A program made the position numbers and the translations under genes. From the NCBI GenBank assembly GCA_036562565.1, contig DATCJY010000085.1:1-30692 (forward strand): a stretch of 30,692 nt of DNA, in the 5' to 3' direction. This document shows positions 16,349 through 24,136 of the stretch, piece by piece; the stretch's first letter is position 1, and each line of letters starts with the position of its first letter. Source of the stretch: DATCJY01 sp036562565. Its GTDB lineage: Bacteria; Bacteroidota; Bacteroidia; Flavobacteriales_D; Sanyastnellaceae. Under the pieces are notes generated by a model. It did not search any database. It worked only from the letters and a program-made list of their open reading frames with translations, and was not told where the DNA came from.

Positions 16349-16837
16349 TCATCGCGCCCACATTTCCTGGTGCCAACTTTGACCAAACGGAACTTCCCAA
16401 GCTGCACGCCATTGCCCCACTGTTTGGATGGTATTGTCAATGACAATGGTGTCATCATCTATCATTCCGGCTTTGCGCATCGCCCAGAATTCATGAATCG
16501 GCTTTTCGTTCAGATGGCCTTCAGCATCGCGGTAAAGCACCTGTGTGCGCTGGAAAAAATCTACTTGTAATTGCTCGCCCAAGGTTCTGATGAATCGTAC
16601 GGACTTATCAATGCCACATCCGCTGGCTTGTGCCTGTGCTTCATTGGCAGCCAAGATGAGTATGCGATTATGAAATACTTCGATGGCCGCATCCATGATT
16701 TTGCCATGTGAGTCCCAAGTACGGATAAACTCATCGCTTAGCGTGAGGATATATTCTACTTCTTCCGGAGTGAGCACTCTGTTTGCTTGATAAATCCACA
16801 CACGGGAGTCGTCACTCATATCTTGTAATTTCTTCAT
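16349..16837 (-). CDS. Conserved Bacteroidota protein of unknown function, last gene of the XrtF operon
   Basis: The 162-residue protein is soluble, with no signal peptide or membrane segment. It resembles a Bacteroidota family that databases often label 'ABC transporter ATPase', but no Walker A (GxxxxGKS/T), Walker B or ABC signature is present, so that label is not supported. Visible features are SDDSRVWIYQANRVLTPEE near the N-terminus, HGKIMDAAIEVFHNRILIL and a Trp-rich C-terminus (GQWRAAWEVPFGQSWHQ). Its ATG overlaps the end of the XrtF-associated gene by 4 bases (ATGA), so it is translationally coupled to the exosortase genes. A role in the sorting system is inferred from context only; a coincidental housekeeping neighbour is possible. 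Confidence 0.7.
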   Translation of the reverse strand: MKKLQDMSDDSRVWIYQANRVLTPEEVEYILTLSDEFIRTWDSHGKIMDAAIEVFHNRILILAANEAQAQASGCGIDKSVRFIRTLGEQLQVDFFQRTQVLYRDAEGHLNEKPIHEFWAMRKAGMIDDDTIVIDNTIQTVGQWRAAWEVPFGQSWHQEMWAR

Positions 16838-17391
16838 TGCTCAAATGTCTTATTGTTCCACTGTCGTGATAACCAGATTGCGGGTACTAAAATCATCAAC
16901 GGTACTAACGATTGCAATGCTCCCACTATTTTTCTACTTACGGGATAGACCTGTTGGGCTAAACCGCTCAACATTCCCACCAGATAAAGAAGCAATGCAA
17001 ACGCAAACGCAACTGCGTACAAAACTACCAACCAGCGTACTTTTTGTTTTTCGTGACTTATCCAATAAATCAAAATGGAATTGAACCCTAAATAAACAAG
17101 CGCAAACAACAGGGTGAAAATCCATTTGAGCCGGTTCAAAGTGCTCAATTCAAGCGTGTAAAACCAAGTGATATGGTTGGGTGTGTGATAGAAATCTTGC
17201 GTGGAGTGCTGCTTCATGTAGTCAATCCAGGCCATCTTTTGTTCCGCATCCATTTGGAAGAAACCCGGAATCTGACTTCCTATCTCAATCACGTAGTTGA
17301 GATTGATTTTGATGTATTCCTGAACAAAGCCAAATGCCAATGCTACCAGCAATACAACAGCAATGCGCATGGTATTTCTCATTTTCATCAT
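16834..17391 (-). CDS. Exosortase F system-associated membrane protein
   Basis: This 185-residue inner membrane protein has about four hydrophobic segments (residues 8-24, 88-110, 118-142 and 158-178). Between the first and second lies a roughly 60-residue exposed stretch containing INLNYVIEIGSQIPGFFQM and HTPNHITWFYTLELSTLNRLKW. Size, topology and position directly after xrtF match the family found in Bacteroidota beside XrtF (exosortase F-associated protein). Its biochemical role is unknown; it may help XrtF recognise or pass on the sorted protein. It overlaps xrtF by 4 bases upstream and the 162-residue gene by 4 bases downstream. Confidence 0.85.
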   Translation of the reverse strand: MMKMRNTMRIAVVLLVALAFGFVQEYIKINLNYVIEIGSQIPGFFQMDAEQKMAWIDYMKQHSTQDFYHTPNHITWFYTLELSTLNRLKWIFTLLFALVYLGFNSILIYWISHEKQKVRWLVVLYAVAFAFALLLYLVGMLSGLAQQVYPVSRKIVGALQSLVPLMILVPAIWLSRQWNNKTFEQ

Positions 17392-17930
17392 GGAGATGCT
17401 TTGGTCTGACGCAGTGGGGAGAACTTGTTAATCCAAAGCCACCACAACAGGAATACAAATGAATAGACGAGAATGGTGAAGGTATAATCGTGGTTGAAGG
17501 TGAGCCACTCCGGTTTTTTATAAACGATATAGACCAAAGCAGTCACCCGAACGGCATTGATAATATGGATGGCCAATATTCCCGCAGGGATATACCATAA
17601 CTTGTGCATTGCAGGCCCGGGAAAGGCAATGATGAATGCCAGAAAAAGGATAAACAATACAAACCCATTGCACGGTTCACCGATGAAAACACCGGTGGAG
17701 CCGGCAATGCCCACACGCGTGCGCAGGTCAGTATCATCGTATTGGATTAAATCAAAACCCGTTGCGGAATAAAACGATTCGGTAACCGAAATTAGGTTGT
17801 GAATGATGTACTCATCCAGCTTGGTATACGGCTTGAGATAAAATTCATACAGCATATACAAGCCGGCATAGAGCGATACGCTGATAAGGATAAAACGGAG
17901 AGGGCCTTTTTTAAAATATGCGGCAAGCAT
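17388..17930 (-). CDS. xrtF: Exosortase family protein XrtF
   Basis: Exosortases are multi-spanning inner membrane cysteine transpeptidases that process C-terminal sorting signals. The 180 residues have about five membrane segments and all three catalytic-type residues: Cys87 in GEPCNGF, Arg128 in INAVRVTALVYIV and His147 in FNHDYTFTILVY. The short length and these motifs fit the compact Bacteroidota XrtF type rather than the longer XrtA forms. The start codon shares its A with the stop of the PID-CTERM gene (TAATG), so substrate and sorting enzyme are translationally coupled. This is a complete exosortase with no sign of truncation. Confidence 0.93.
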   Translation of the reverse strand: MLAAYFKKGPLRFILISVSLYAGLYMLYEFYLKPYTKLDEYIIHNLISVTESFYSATGFDLIQYDDTDLRTRVGIAGSTGVFIGEPCNGFVLFILFLAFIIAFPGPAMHKLWYIPAGILAIHIINAVRVTALVYIVYKKPEWLTFNHDYTFTILVYSFVFLLWWLWINKFSPLRQTKASP

Positions 17931-18169
17931 TAAGCTCTTCTACGGCTATCATACGCTTTTTTACCACCGTAAGCCAAACCGGCAGCAATCAAAAGGGAGA
18001 TTCCACCATCAATCGGAATGCAAGGCTCACCGAAACCAGGTCCAGGAAGTCCTATTACTTCACATGGAGGTGCTTGACCTCCCGGAGGGCCCGGAGGAAA
18101 CTGGCTGTAAGCCGCCATGGAAGCGCAGAAAAGCGATAGGAATAATATTTTTTTCAACATGCCGTGCAT
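17930..18169 (-). CDS. Small PID-CTERM-like exosortase substrate
   Basis: This 79-residue secreted protein has a Sec signal peptide (MLKKILFLSLFCASMAAYSQ; the inner ATG at 18160 is an alternative start). A mature linker of about 28 residues is rich in Pro and Gly with two cysteines (Cys36, Cys50). The C-terminal sorting signal is PIDGG (52-56), then a hydrophobic span ISLLIAAGLAYGG, then the basic tail KKAYDSRRRA. This tripartite layout is that of PEP-CTERM-type sorting signals in the PID variant known from Bacteroidota. Being first in the operon and coupled to xrtF makes it the likely dedicated substrate. After both cleavages only a peptide of about 30 residues would remain, so it may act as an anchor, subunit or signal rather than an enzyme. 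Confidence 0.85.
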   Translation of the reverse strand: MHGMLKKILFLSLFCASMAAYSQFPPGPPGGQAPPCEVIGLPGPGFGEPCIPIDGGISLLIAAGLAYGGKKAYDSRRRA

Positions 18170-18191
18170 TTCATCTGGATTTTTAGCCGAG

Positions 18192-18225
18192 CAAATGTAA
18201 TATTCCTGAGCGTTTTTTCATCAAA
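18192..18225 (-). promoter_or_regulatory. Promoter of the XrtF operon
   Basis: On the minus strand TACATTTG (18199-18192) matches the Bacteroidota -7 box TAnnTTTG, and TTTG (18225-18222) lies 22 bases upstream as a -33 element. The leader to the first ATG would be about 15-25 bases. Confidence 0.55.
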
Positions 18226-18276
18226 ATAAATTTTGGGCGCTTTTGAAAGGGGCGAAAGGCTATTTTACCCTTCTGT

Positions 18277-18284
18277 TATATTTG
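18277..18284 (+). promoter_or_regulatory. Candidate -7 box of the polysaccharide operon
   Basis: TATATTTG matches TAnnTTTG and lies 34 bases before the ATG of the tyrosine kinase gene. No convincing -33 box at the usual distance was found. With the opposite-strand promoter 85 bases away it forms a divergent regulatory region. Confidence 0.5.
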
Positions 18285-18318
18285 CCATCCTTAAAAATAA
18301 AGGGATAGCACCTATTCT

Positions 18319-20733
18319 ATGTCAGTACCGGCACCGCAAAAGTCAGGCTTCGTTGATCCAGAGGATTTACGCCCCATTCTCAAGTTCATAGGGAAAAACT
18401 GGTATCTCATGATACTCTTTTGCGCGCTGGGATTGACTTACGCGTTGATTTACACTCACCGCCTTCCCAATGAGTATGCTGCCAAAACGGAGATCTTGCT
18501 CAAGTCAGGTGAAACCTACGACTACCAGAATGCCATCTATAAGAGCGTGGGTTACTACTCCATTTTGCAGGATATCACCAACCAAAAGCGAATTCTGGGT
18601 TCCCATAATATCATCAGGCAGGTACTTGAGCGTTGTGACTTTACTCACAATTACTACTTGGTGGGTAGAGTAAAAACCGAGCAAGTGGATCGTTTTGCCT
18701 ATTTCAACATCACCTGCCCGTGGTCACGCATGGACCGCAAACTGTATGGCGTTCCCATTGACTTGAAGGTGCTGGACATCAACCGATACTCGCTGAGCTA
18801 CGTGTACGATGGCAAGAAACTCTATCACGAGTTTGAATTCGGTAAGTATTACGAGGAGCTCAATTTTCATATCAAGATTGATTTGCATCCCAGTGTGGAT
18901 GAGTTCAATATTAAATCACTGAAAGATCAGAACTTCCAGTTTTCCGTTACCAGTCCTGACAAGCTCATCAGTTATTACAAATCAGGTCTTACGATTGACA
19001 ACGTAAACTATACCAGCATTCTCAGCCTTCAAGTAAGAGACCGTCTGGAGAGTCGTGCGCGTATGTTCTTGGATACTTTGGCGCGCATTTACATCGATTA
19101 TACCCTGCAGAATGAACTTTCTGTGAACGAGAACACACAGAAATACATCGACAGACAGGTGGATGAGATCACCTTCATTTTGGATTCTCTAGAGACCGTA
19201 CTTGAATCATTTAAGGATAGCAAGGGCATCTTGGATCTTTCCAGAGAGCAGAGTGAGGCCTTCAGAACAATGGCTGAGGGAGAGGCCAAGCTTCGCATGT
19301 TAGAAATGCGCCTCAATGGATTTAAGGGCATTGAAGACTTCTTGATTTATGAGACCGACCCAACCATTGTGCCTCCGCTCTATTTTGTAGAAGGTGATCA
19401 GTTGTTGTCCAAGTTTGCAATGGAACTTTATGAGCTCAATCAGAAAAGGGTGAACCTGTTGGTTTCCATGAAGCCGATTGATAAGCGCGTGCAACAGGTG
19501 GACTCATCTATCAAGACCGTGCGCAACAATATCTTCCGATATATTACCGATAACCGTGCGGCAATTGAGCAACAACGCAAGGAAATTGAAGCACAAAACC
19601 AACGTTTGGTGTCGGAGCTGAAAACCATTCCGCGTACGCAGCGCGACTTACTTGCCATTGAGCGCAAGTTGCTGGTAAATGAAAAGCTCTACACTTTCCT
19701 TTTGGAAAAAAAGGCCAATACGATCATTGCCCGTGCCGGTATTATTCCGCAAACGAGCATTATTGAAAATGCCCGTTCACTGGGAGTGGTGGGCCCCAAT
19801 AAAAAAATCATCATCTACATGTCTGTGGGTATCGGCTTTGTGCTGGCCTTGCTGATAGGACTTATTCGATTGATCTTCTTCGAACGCATCGAAAGCGTAA
19901 AAGAACTCAAGTCCATTACCCAGTTGCCAATTATTGGCGGTGTGCCCAACTATGTGGATATCGAAGAACACCCGATTGTGATTGGTCACAATCCGCGTTC
20001 TAATGTGAGCGAGGCATTCAGGTCTATCCGTACCAATACCCAATTCATGCTGCCTCCGGGCAATGATTGTAAGGTGATATTGATTTCATCCTTACACCCC
20101 AGTGAGGGAAAGACCTTCATGGCCGGAAATTTCGGGGCTGTTCTTGCAAAGGCCTCCAAGCGTGTGTTGTTGCTTGACTTTGACTTGCACAAACCGAAGA
20201 TTCACAAAGTATTTAAGCTGCAAAATGTGGCCGGTTTGTCTTCCTACTTGATTGGTAGAACCAACTACACCGATACCATCTGTCATAGTCAGGTGGAGGA
20301 CTTGGATGTGATAACAGCCGGACCTGTACCGCCTAACGCATCGGAATTGGTGTTGAACGAAAAAGTGGACGAGCTGCTCCAAGATGCTAAGACTCGTTAC
20401 GATTATATCATCATCGATACTCCACCGATCATGCTGATCAGTGACTCGCTGGTATTGATGGAAAAAGCGGACTTGTCCATCTTTGTATTCAACACGGCAA
20501 AGGCTACCAAAGCAGGCGTGAAACACCTCGAGGAAGTGTTGAGCCTTAACAAGTTATCCAAAGCGGCCCTTGTTCTCAACAACACCAAGATATCTCGTTG
20601 GAAATATTACTACGGCAAGTATGCCTATAAGTATGGCTATGGATATGGTTATGGGTACGGTACATACGGCTCCGGAGTATATGGTTCTAACGACTATATG
20701 GAGGATTTGAGCCGCCCTAAACGCAAATCCTGA
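18319..20733 (+). CDS. Wzc-like polysaccharide chain-length tyrosine autokinase
   Basis: This inner membrane BY-kinase controls polymerisation and export of capsule or exopolysaccharide. Order in the 804 residues: N-terminal cytosolic part and membrane helix (about 30-50, NWYLMILFCALGLTYALIY), a long periplasmic Wzz/GNVR coiled-coil region, a second helix (about 494-515, IIIYMSVGIGFVLALLIGL), then the kinase domain. The kinase shows Walker A SEGKT (595-599), Walker A' LLLDFDLHKP (Asp620, Asp622) and Walker B YIIIDTPP (Asp700). The C-terminus holds 13 tyrosines between residues 763 and 793, many as Gly-Tyr repeats; such clusters are autophosphorylated in this family. No Wza-type outer membrane exporter or tyrosine phosphatase gene is adjacent. 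It is the first gene of a four-gene plus-strand run. Confidence 0.93.
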   Translation: MSVPAPQKSGFVDPEDLRPILKFIGKNWYLMILFCALGLTYALIYTHRLPNEYAAKTEILLKSGETYDYQNAIYKSVGYYSILQDITNQKRILGSHNIIRQVLERCDFTHNYYLVGRVKTEQVDRFAYFNITCPWSRMDRKLYGVPIDLKVLDINRYSLSYVYDGKKLYHEFEFGKYYEELNFHIKIDLHPSVDEFNIKSLKDQNFQFSVTSPDKLISYYKSGLTIDNVNYTSILSLQVRDRLESRARMFLDTLARIYIDYTLQNELSVNENTQKYIDRQVDEITFILDSLETVLESFKDSKGILDLSREQSEAFRTMAEGEAKLRMLEMRLNGFKGIEDFLIYETDPTIVPPLYFVEGDQLLSKFAMELYELNQKRVNLLVSMKPIDKRVQQVDSSIKTVRNNIFRYITDNRAAIEQQRKEIEAQNQRLVSELKTIPRTQRDLLAIERKLLVNEKLYTFLLEKKANTIIARAGIIPQTSIIENARSLGVVGPNKKIIIYMSVGIGFVLALLIGLIRLIFFERIESVKELKSITQLPIIGGVPNYVDIEEHPIVIGHNPRSNVSEAFRSIRTNTQFMLPPGNDCKVILISSLHPSEGKTFMAGNFGAVLAKASKRVLLLDFDLHKPKIHKVFKLQNVAGLSSYLIGRTNYTDTICHSQVEDLDVITAGPVPPNASELVLNEKVDELLQDAKTRYDYIIIDTPPIMLISDSLVLMEKADLSIFVFNTAKATKAGVKHLEEVLSLNKLSKAALVLNNTKISRWKYYYGKYAYKYGYGYGYGYGTYGSGVYGSNDYMEDLSRPKRKS

Positions 20734-20750
20734 TATCGAATTACTACGAA

Positions 20751-21398
20751 ATGGTCTCCATTATCATAACTGCATATAACTACGACCGATACATTGAGCG
20801 CGCCATCAGAAGCTGTCTGGAACAATCGCTCGATAAGAAGCAATATGAAATCATTGTGGTGAATGATTGTAGCACGGACAACACCAAAGAAATCCTGGAT
20901 AACTACAGTGATCAGGTGCGCGTGTTCAATCTGGAACAAAATGTGGGGCTAGCGGCTGCGCGCAACTTTGGCGTGAAAAAAGCAAAAGGTCAGTTCGTGG
21001 TTTTCCTCGATGCCGATGATTACATCCACCGCGATATGCTCCTGATTCAACAAACTTTTCTGACGGAGAACAACGCACTGGATGCCGTATCCATTGATTA
21101 CTACCTCGTGGATGAGCGCGGCACGCACACCAAGCACGTATGTGCTGAGGAGAAACCCATCGCATGCGGTATTATGTTCCGCAAAGACTTGTTGCTTGAC
21201 ATCGGTCTATATGACGAGAAATTCAGAGCACGCGAGGAAGAAGATTTGCGCATCCGTTTCCTAAAGAAATATTCCATTTATAACATCATCCTTCCGTTGT
21301 ACCGATACCGGATGCATGACAAGAACCTCACAAAGAATGAAAGTGAGATGAGCAAGTATCAGAAGGAGCTGGAAAAAAAGCACAGACCCAATGAGTGA
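20751..21398 (+). CDS. Family 2 glycosyltransferase
   Basis: This GT-A fold enzyme transfers a sugar from a nucleotide-sugar donor onto a growing glycan, probably at the cytosolic face of the membrane. The 215 residues show the GT2 pattern: start VSIIITAYNYDRYIERAI, the donor site IIVVNDCSTDNT (Asp39), NVGLAAARNFGV, the metal-binding FLDADD (87-90), and EEEDLRIRFLKK as the acceptor-side catalytic region. It is shorter than most GT2 enzymes but contains the whole core domain; only extra C-terminal parts are missing. It begins 17 bases after the autokinase and overlaps the following gene by 8 bases. Donor and acceptor sugars cannot be told. Confidence 0.9.
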   Translation: MVSIIITAYNYDRYIERAIRSCLEQSLDKKQYEIIVVNDCSTDNTKEILDNYSDQVRVFNLEQNVGLAAARNFGVKKAKGQFVVFLDADDYIHRDMLLIQQTFLTENNALDAVSIDYYLVDERGTHTKHVCAEEKPIACGIMFRKDLLLDIGLYDEKFRAREEEDLRIRFLKKYSIYNIILPLYRYRMHDKNLTKNESEMSKYQKELEKKHRPNE

Positions 21399-21954
21399 GA
21401 TTTATGCATTGATTCCTGCACGTGGAGGTTCCAAGCGGCTTCCGCGCAAGAATATCTATCCGGTGATGGGCAAGCCGATGATTATGTACTCCATTGAAGC
21501 GGCTCAAGGCTCCAGATTTTTGAAGAAGGATAACATCTATGTATCCACGGAGGATGCGGAAATCAAGGAAGTGGTGAAGCCCTATGTGAAGGTGATGGAC
21601 CGCCCGATGGAGCTTGCATTGGATCATGTGTGGACACAAGATGTGGTCAATCATTTTGCAGAGCAAGTGAAGGCCGATAAGGATGATTTAATTGTGATTA
21701 TCCAAGCCAACAGCCCACAGCTTACTTCAGAAATCATCGATCAATGCATCGATATGTTGCTCACCAACAAACTTTGGCAAGTGCATACCGTGGATGAAAA
21801 CCTCATCAACAATGGCGCTGTGCAGGTGCTCTACAACTTCGTGGGTCAACACCAGGGCAAGGTGAACTATAACGGGGTGGTCATTACCAATCTTGTGGAT
21901 GTGCACACATTAGAGGATGTGCACACCGTGGAGCGACAAATGAAGGGAAACTGA
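21391..21954 (+). CDS. Acylneuraminate cytidylyltransferase family protein (short form)
   Basis: Members activate sialic, legionaminic, pseudaminic or related acids as CMP-sugars. The nucleotide-binding signature IPARGGSKRLPRKNI is at residues 8-22, followed by GKPMIMYSIEAA, IYVSTEDAEI and IIQANSPQLTSEIID (residues of the type that bind CTP and sugar). The 187 residues are about 40 shorter than typical CMP-NeuAc synthetases: the protein ends at HTLEDVHTVERQM, which is close to the usual C-terminal IDTxxD region, so internal segments rather than the end seem reduced. It starts inside the glycosyltransferase gene (8-base overlap), and its stop overlaps the next ATG (TGATG). Which acidic sugar is used is unknown; no synthase (neuB-like) gene is in the window. 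Confidence 0.8.
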   Translation: MSEIYALIPARGGSKRLPRKNIYPVMGKPMIMYSIEAAQGSRFLKKDNIYVSTEDAEIKEVVKPYVKVMDRPMELALDHVWTQDVVNHFAEQVKADKDDLIVIIQANSPQLTSEIIDQCIDMLLTNKLWQVHTVDENLINNGAVQVLYNFVGQHQGKVNYNGVVITNLVDVHTLEDVHTVERQMKGN

Positions 21955-23237
21955 TGGAAAAGAAAATCGAACAATACTTTGATCGCCTTTTTCCCATTTG
22001 CAGAAGTCTTACAGGCAATGGTGTAAGAGAAACGCTGGCTATCCTGCGAGAAATTATTCCGATTGAGACACACGAAGTGCCTTCCGGTACCAAAGCTTTT
22101 GACTGGACCGTTCCCAAAGAATGGAACATCAAAGGGGCTTATATCAAAGATGAAGACGGTAAAGTGATTTGCGATTTTGCCGATAACAACCTTCACGTGG
22201 TGAGTTATTCCACGCCCGTCAATGAGGTGATGGATTATGACACCTTGGTGAAAAAGCTTCATTATCTGGAAGAGCTTCCCGATGCCATCCCTTACTTCAC
22301 CAGCTATTACAAAGAGGATTGGGGTTTTTGTATCTCTTACAACACCTTCAAAAACCTGGATAAAACCAAACGCTATGAAGTGGTCATTGACAGCGAGCTC
22401 AAGCAGGGCAGCATGACCTATGGCGATGCGGTGCTCAAAGGGGAGACGGAAAAAGAAATTCTATTTTCCACCTATATCTGCCATCCGAGCATGGCTAACA
22501 ATGAGCTTTCAGGCGTTTTGGTCAATGCTTTTCTCTATGGATTGATAGCACAACTCCCCAAGCGCAGGTACACTTATCGCTTTGTGTTTGTACCTGAAAC
22601 CATCGGGAGCATTTATTACCTGAGTAAGCACGGAGAGCACTTCCGCAATCACCTCATGGCCGGGTTGATTCTTACCTGTATTGGTGACAAGGGAGATTTG
22701 TCCTACAAGCATTCGCGCAGAGGCAATGCGCTCATCGATAAAGTCACCAAACACATATTGGACCACGAAGGACTTGCTCACCGGTTGTTTGACTTCACTC
22801 CGCTGGGAAGCGATGAGCGCCAATATTGCTCGCCCGGATTCAATCTTCCAGTGGGGGTGTTGTGCCGCTCGATGTTTCATTCCTACAGGGAGTACCATAC
22901 CTCGCTTGACAACAAAGACATCTTGTCATTTGAGGGAATGGTGCAAACACTGGAGACCTTGGTGAAGATTGTGAAAGCCCTAGAGCTGAACGATTATTAC
23001 ATCAACACACAACCTTATTGCGAGCCGCAGATGGGCAAGCGCGGTCTTTACCACAGCGTGGGAGGCATGCGCACTCCGCCTGATACCATCACCCGGTACA
23101 TGAACATCCTGAACTTCTCCGATGGTGAATACGACCTCATTGATATTGCCGAAAAGCTTGAGACGAGCGTGTTGCAACTGGAGGAGCCGGTGCAGCGGCT
23201 CATGGAAAGCGGCCTGTTGCGCCCATCACATGCCTGA
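21954..23237 (+). CDS. DUF4910 / aminopeptidase-like domain protein
   Basis: The 427-residue protein matches the family with an M28-like zinc peptidase fold plus a DUF2172-type insert, often found inside polysaccharide gene clusters. Candidate metal or active-site positions are His177 in STYICHPSMANNELSG, Glu215 in FVPETIGS, Asp287-Glu288 in LGSDERQYCSPG, and His315 in SMFHSYREYHTS. The C-terminal part (about 345-427) looks like a winged-helix domain (LNFSDGEYDLIDIAEKLETSVLQLEEPVQRLMESGLL). No signal peptide is present, so it acts in the cytosol. Its substrate is unknown; peptidase activity has been doubted for the family, and removal of an acyl or amide group from a sugar intermediate is equally possible. 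It is translationally coupled to the CMP-sugar synthetase. Confidence 0.82.
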   Translation: MEKKIEQYFDRLFPICRSLTGNGVRETLAILREIIPIETHEVPSGTKAFDWTVPKEWNIKGAYIKDEDGKVICDFADNNLHVVSYSTPVNEVMDYDTLVKKLHYLEELPDAIPYFTSYYKEDWGFCISYNTFKNLDKTKRYEVVIDSELKQGSMTYGDAVLKGETEKEILFSTYICHPSMANNELSGVLVNAFLYGLIAQLPKRRYTYRFVFVPETIGSIYYLSKHGEHFRNHLMAGLILTCIGDKGDLSYKHSRRGNALIDKVTKHILDHEGLAHRLFDFTPLGSDERQYCSPGFNLPVGVLCRSMFHSYREYHTSLDNKDILSFEGMVQTLETLVKIVKALELNDYYINTQPYCEPQMGKRGLYHSVGGMRTPPDTITRYMNILNFSDGEYDLIDIAEKLETSVLQLEEPVQRLMESGLLRPSHA

Positions 23238-23352
23238 GGGGGCGAAAACGATGATTTGCCAACACGTTTTTGCTCATGACTTTTTAGTAAACTTTAGTTT
23301 CTGCAAGGCGGTGGCGAACTAAATTGCACAAACAATTAAGAAAATTAATCCC

Positions 23353-24036
23353 ATGATAACCCGTAAAGAATTTCGCAAGTACGCGACTAGCAATATGAAT
23401 ATCTCCGGTACGGCAGTAGATGATATCATCAGCCACATGTATGGTCCGGAGATGATGACCCGCACCGTAATCGAAGAGCGCAACATGCCTTTCCGTGAGG
23501 TTGATGTGTTCTCACGTTTGATGGCGGACCGCATTATTTTCCTTGGAACAGAAATCGATGATTATATCGCCAATATCATTCAGGCGCAATTGCTTTTCCT
23601 TGAAAGCGCTGACTCCAAGAAGGATATCCAAATCTATATCAACTCTCCGGGTGGTAGCGTTTATGCGGGTTTGGGAATCTATGACACCATGCAATACATC
23701 AGCCCGGATGTGGCCACTATCTGCACCGGTATGGCTGCAAGTATGGGAGCCGTATTGTTGTGTGCCGGTAAGACCGGTAAACGCACAGGGCTTCCTCACT
23801 CTCGTGTGATGATTCACCAACCTCTTGGTGGCGCACGTGGGCAAGCCAGTGATATCGAAATCACAGCCCGTGAGATTCAGAAATTGAAAAAGGAGCTTTA
23901 TGAAATCATCTCCCATCACAGCGGTAAGAGCTATGAAGATGTATGGCGCGATGGTGACCGCGACTACTGGATGATTGCTCATGAAGCAAAAGAGTATGGA
24001 ATGATTGACGAAGTATTGGAAAGAAAAACTTCTTAA
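23353..24036 (+). CDS. clpP: ATP-dependent Clp protease proteolytic subunit
   Basis: ClpP forms the barrel-shaped serine peptidase that degrades proteins unfolded by ClpX or ClpA/C. The 227 residues carry the catalytic triad Ser130 in CTGMAASMGAVL, His155 in RVMIHQPLGGARGQ, and Asp200 (inferred by alignment in VWRDGDRDYW). INSPGGSVYAGLGIYDTMQ is the oxyanion and strand region, and the end ...EAKEYGMIDEVLERK is typical. The N-terminal part (MITRKEFRKYATSNMNISGTAVDDI) is the longer, variable extension seen in Bacteroidota ClpP. It is monocistronic: a 115-base gap precedes it and a terminator follows. clpX is not in the window. Confidence 0.96.
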   Translation: MITRKEFRKYATSNMNISGTAVDDIISHMYGPEMMTRTVIEERNMPFREVDVFSRLMADRIIFLGTEIDDYIANIIQAQLLFLESADSKKDIQIYINSPGGSVYAGLGIYDTMQYISPDVATICTGMAASMGAVLLCAGKTGKRTGLPHSRVMIHQPLGGARGQASDIEITAREIQKLKKELYEIISHHSGKSYEDVWRDGDRDYWMIAHEAKEYGMIDEVLERKTS

Positions 24037-24063
24037 TGCTTCCTGATAGATGAAATAAGAGGG

Positions 24064-24093
24064 AAGGGCTGTCTTTTGTCAGCCCTTTCTTTA
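24064..24093 (+). terminator. Terminator of clpP
   Basis: An 8-bp stem, AAGGGCTG (24064-24071) with CAGCCCTT (24080-24087), has an 8-base loop and is followed by TCTTTAT. It lies 27 bases after the clpP stop. Confidence 0.75.
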
Positions 24094-24136
24094 TGCAATA
24101 ACGCTTTCCTTTGCGGTGGTTGTTTAATTGTAGATT

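Noticed and set aside
20632..20672. Tandem-repeat-like DNA at the end of the autokinase gene
   Set aside because: It encodes the Gly-Tyr tail with mixed codons, so it is coding sequence and not a separate DNA repeat.
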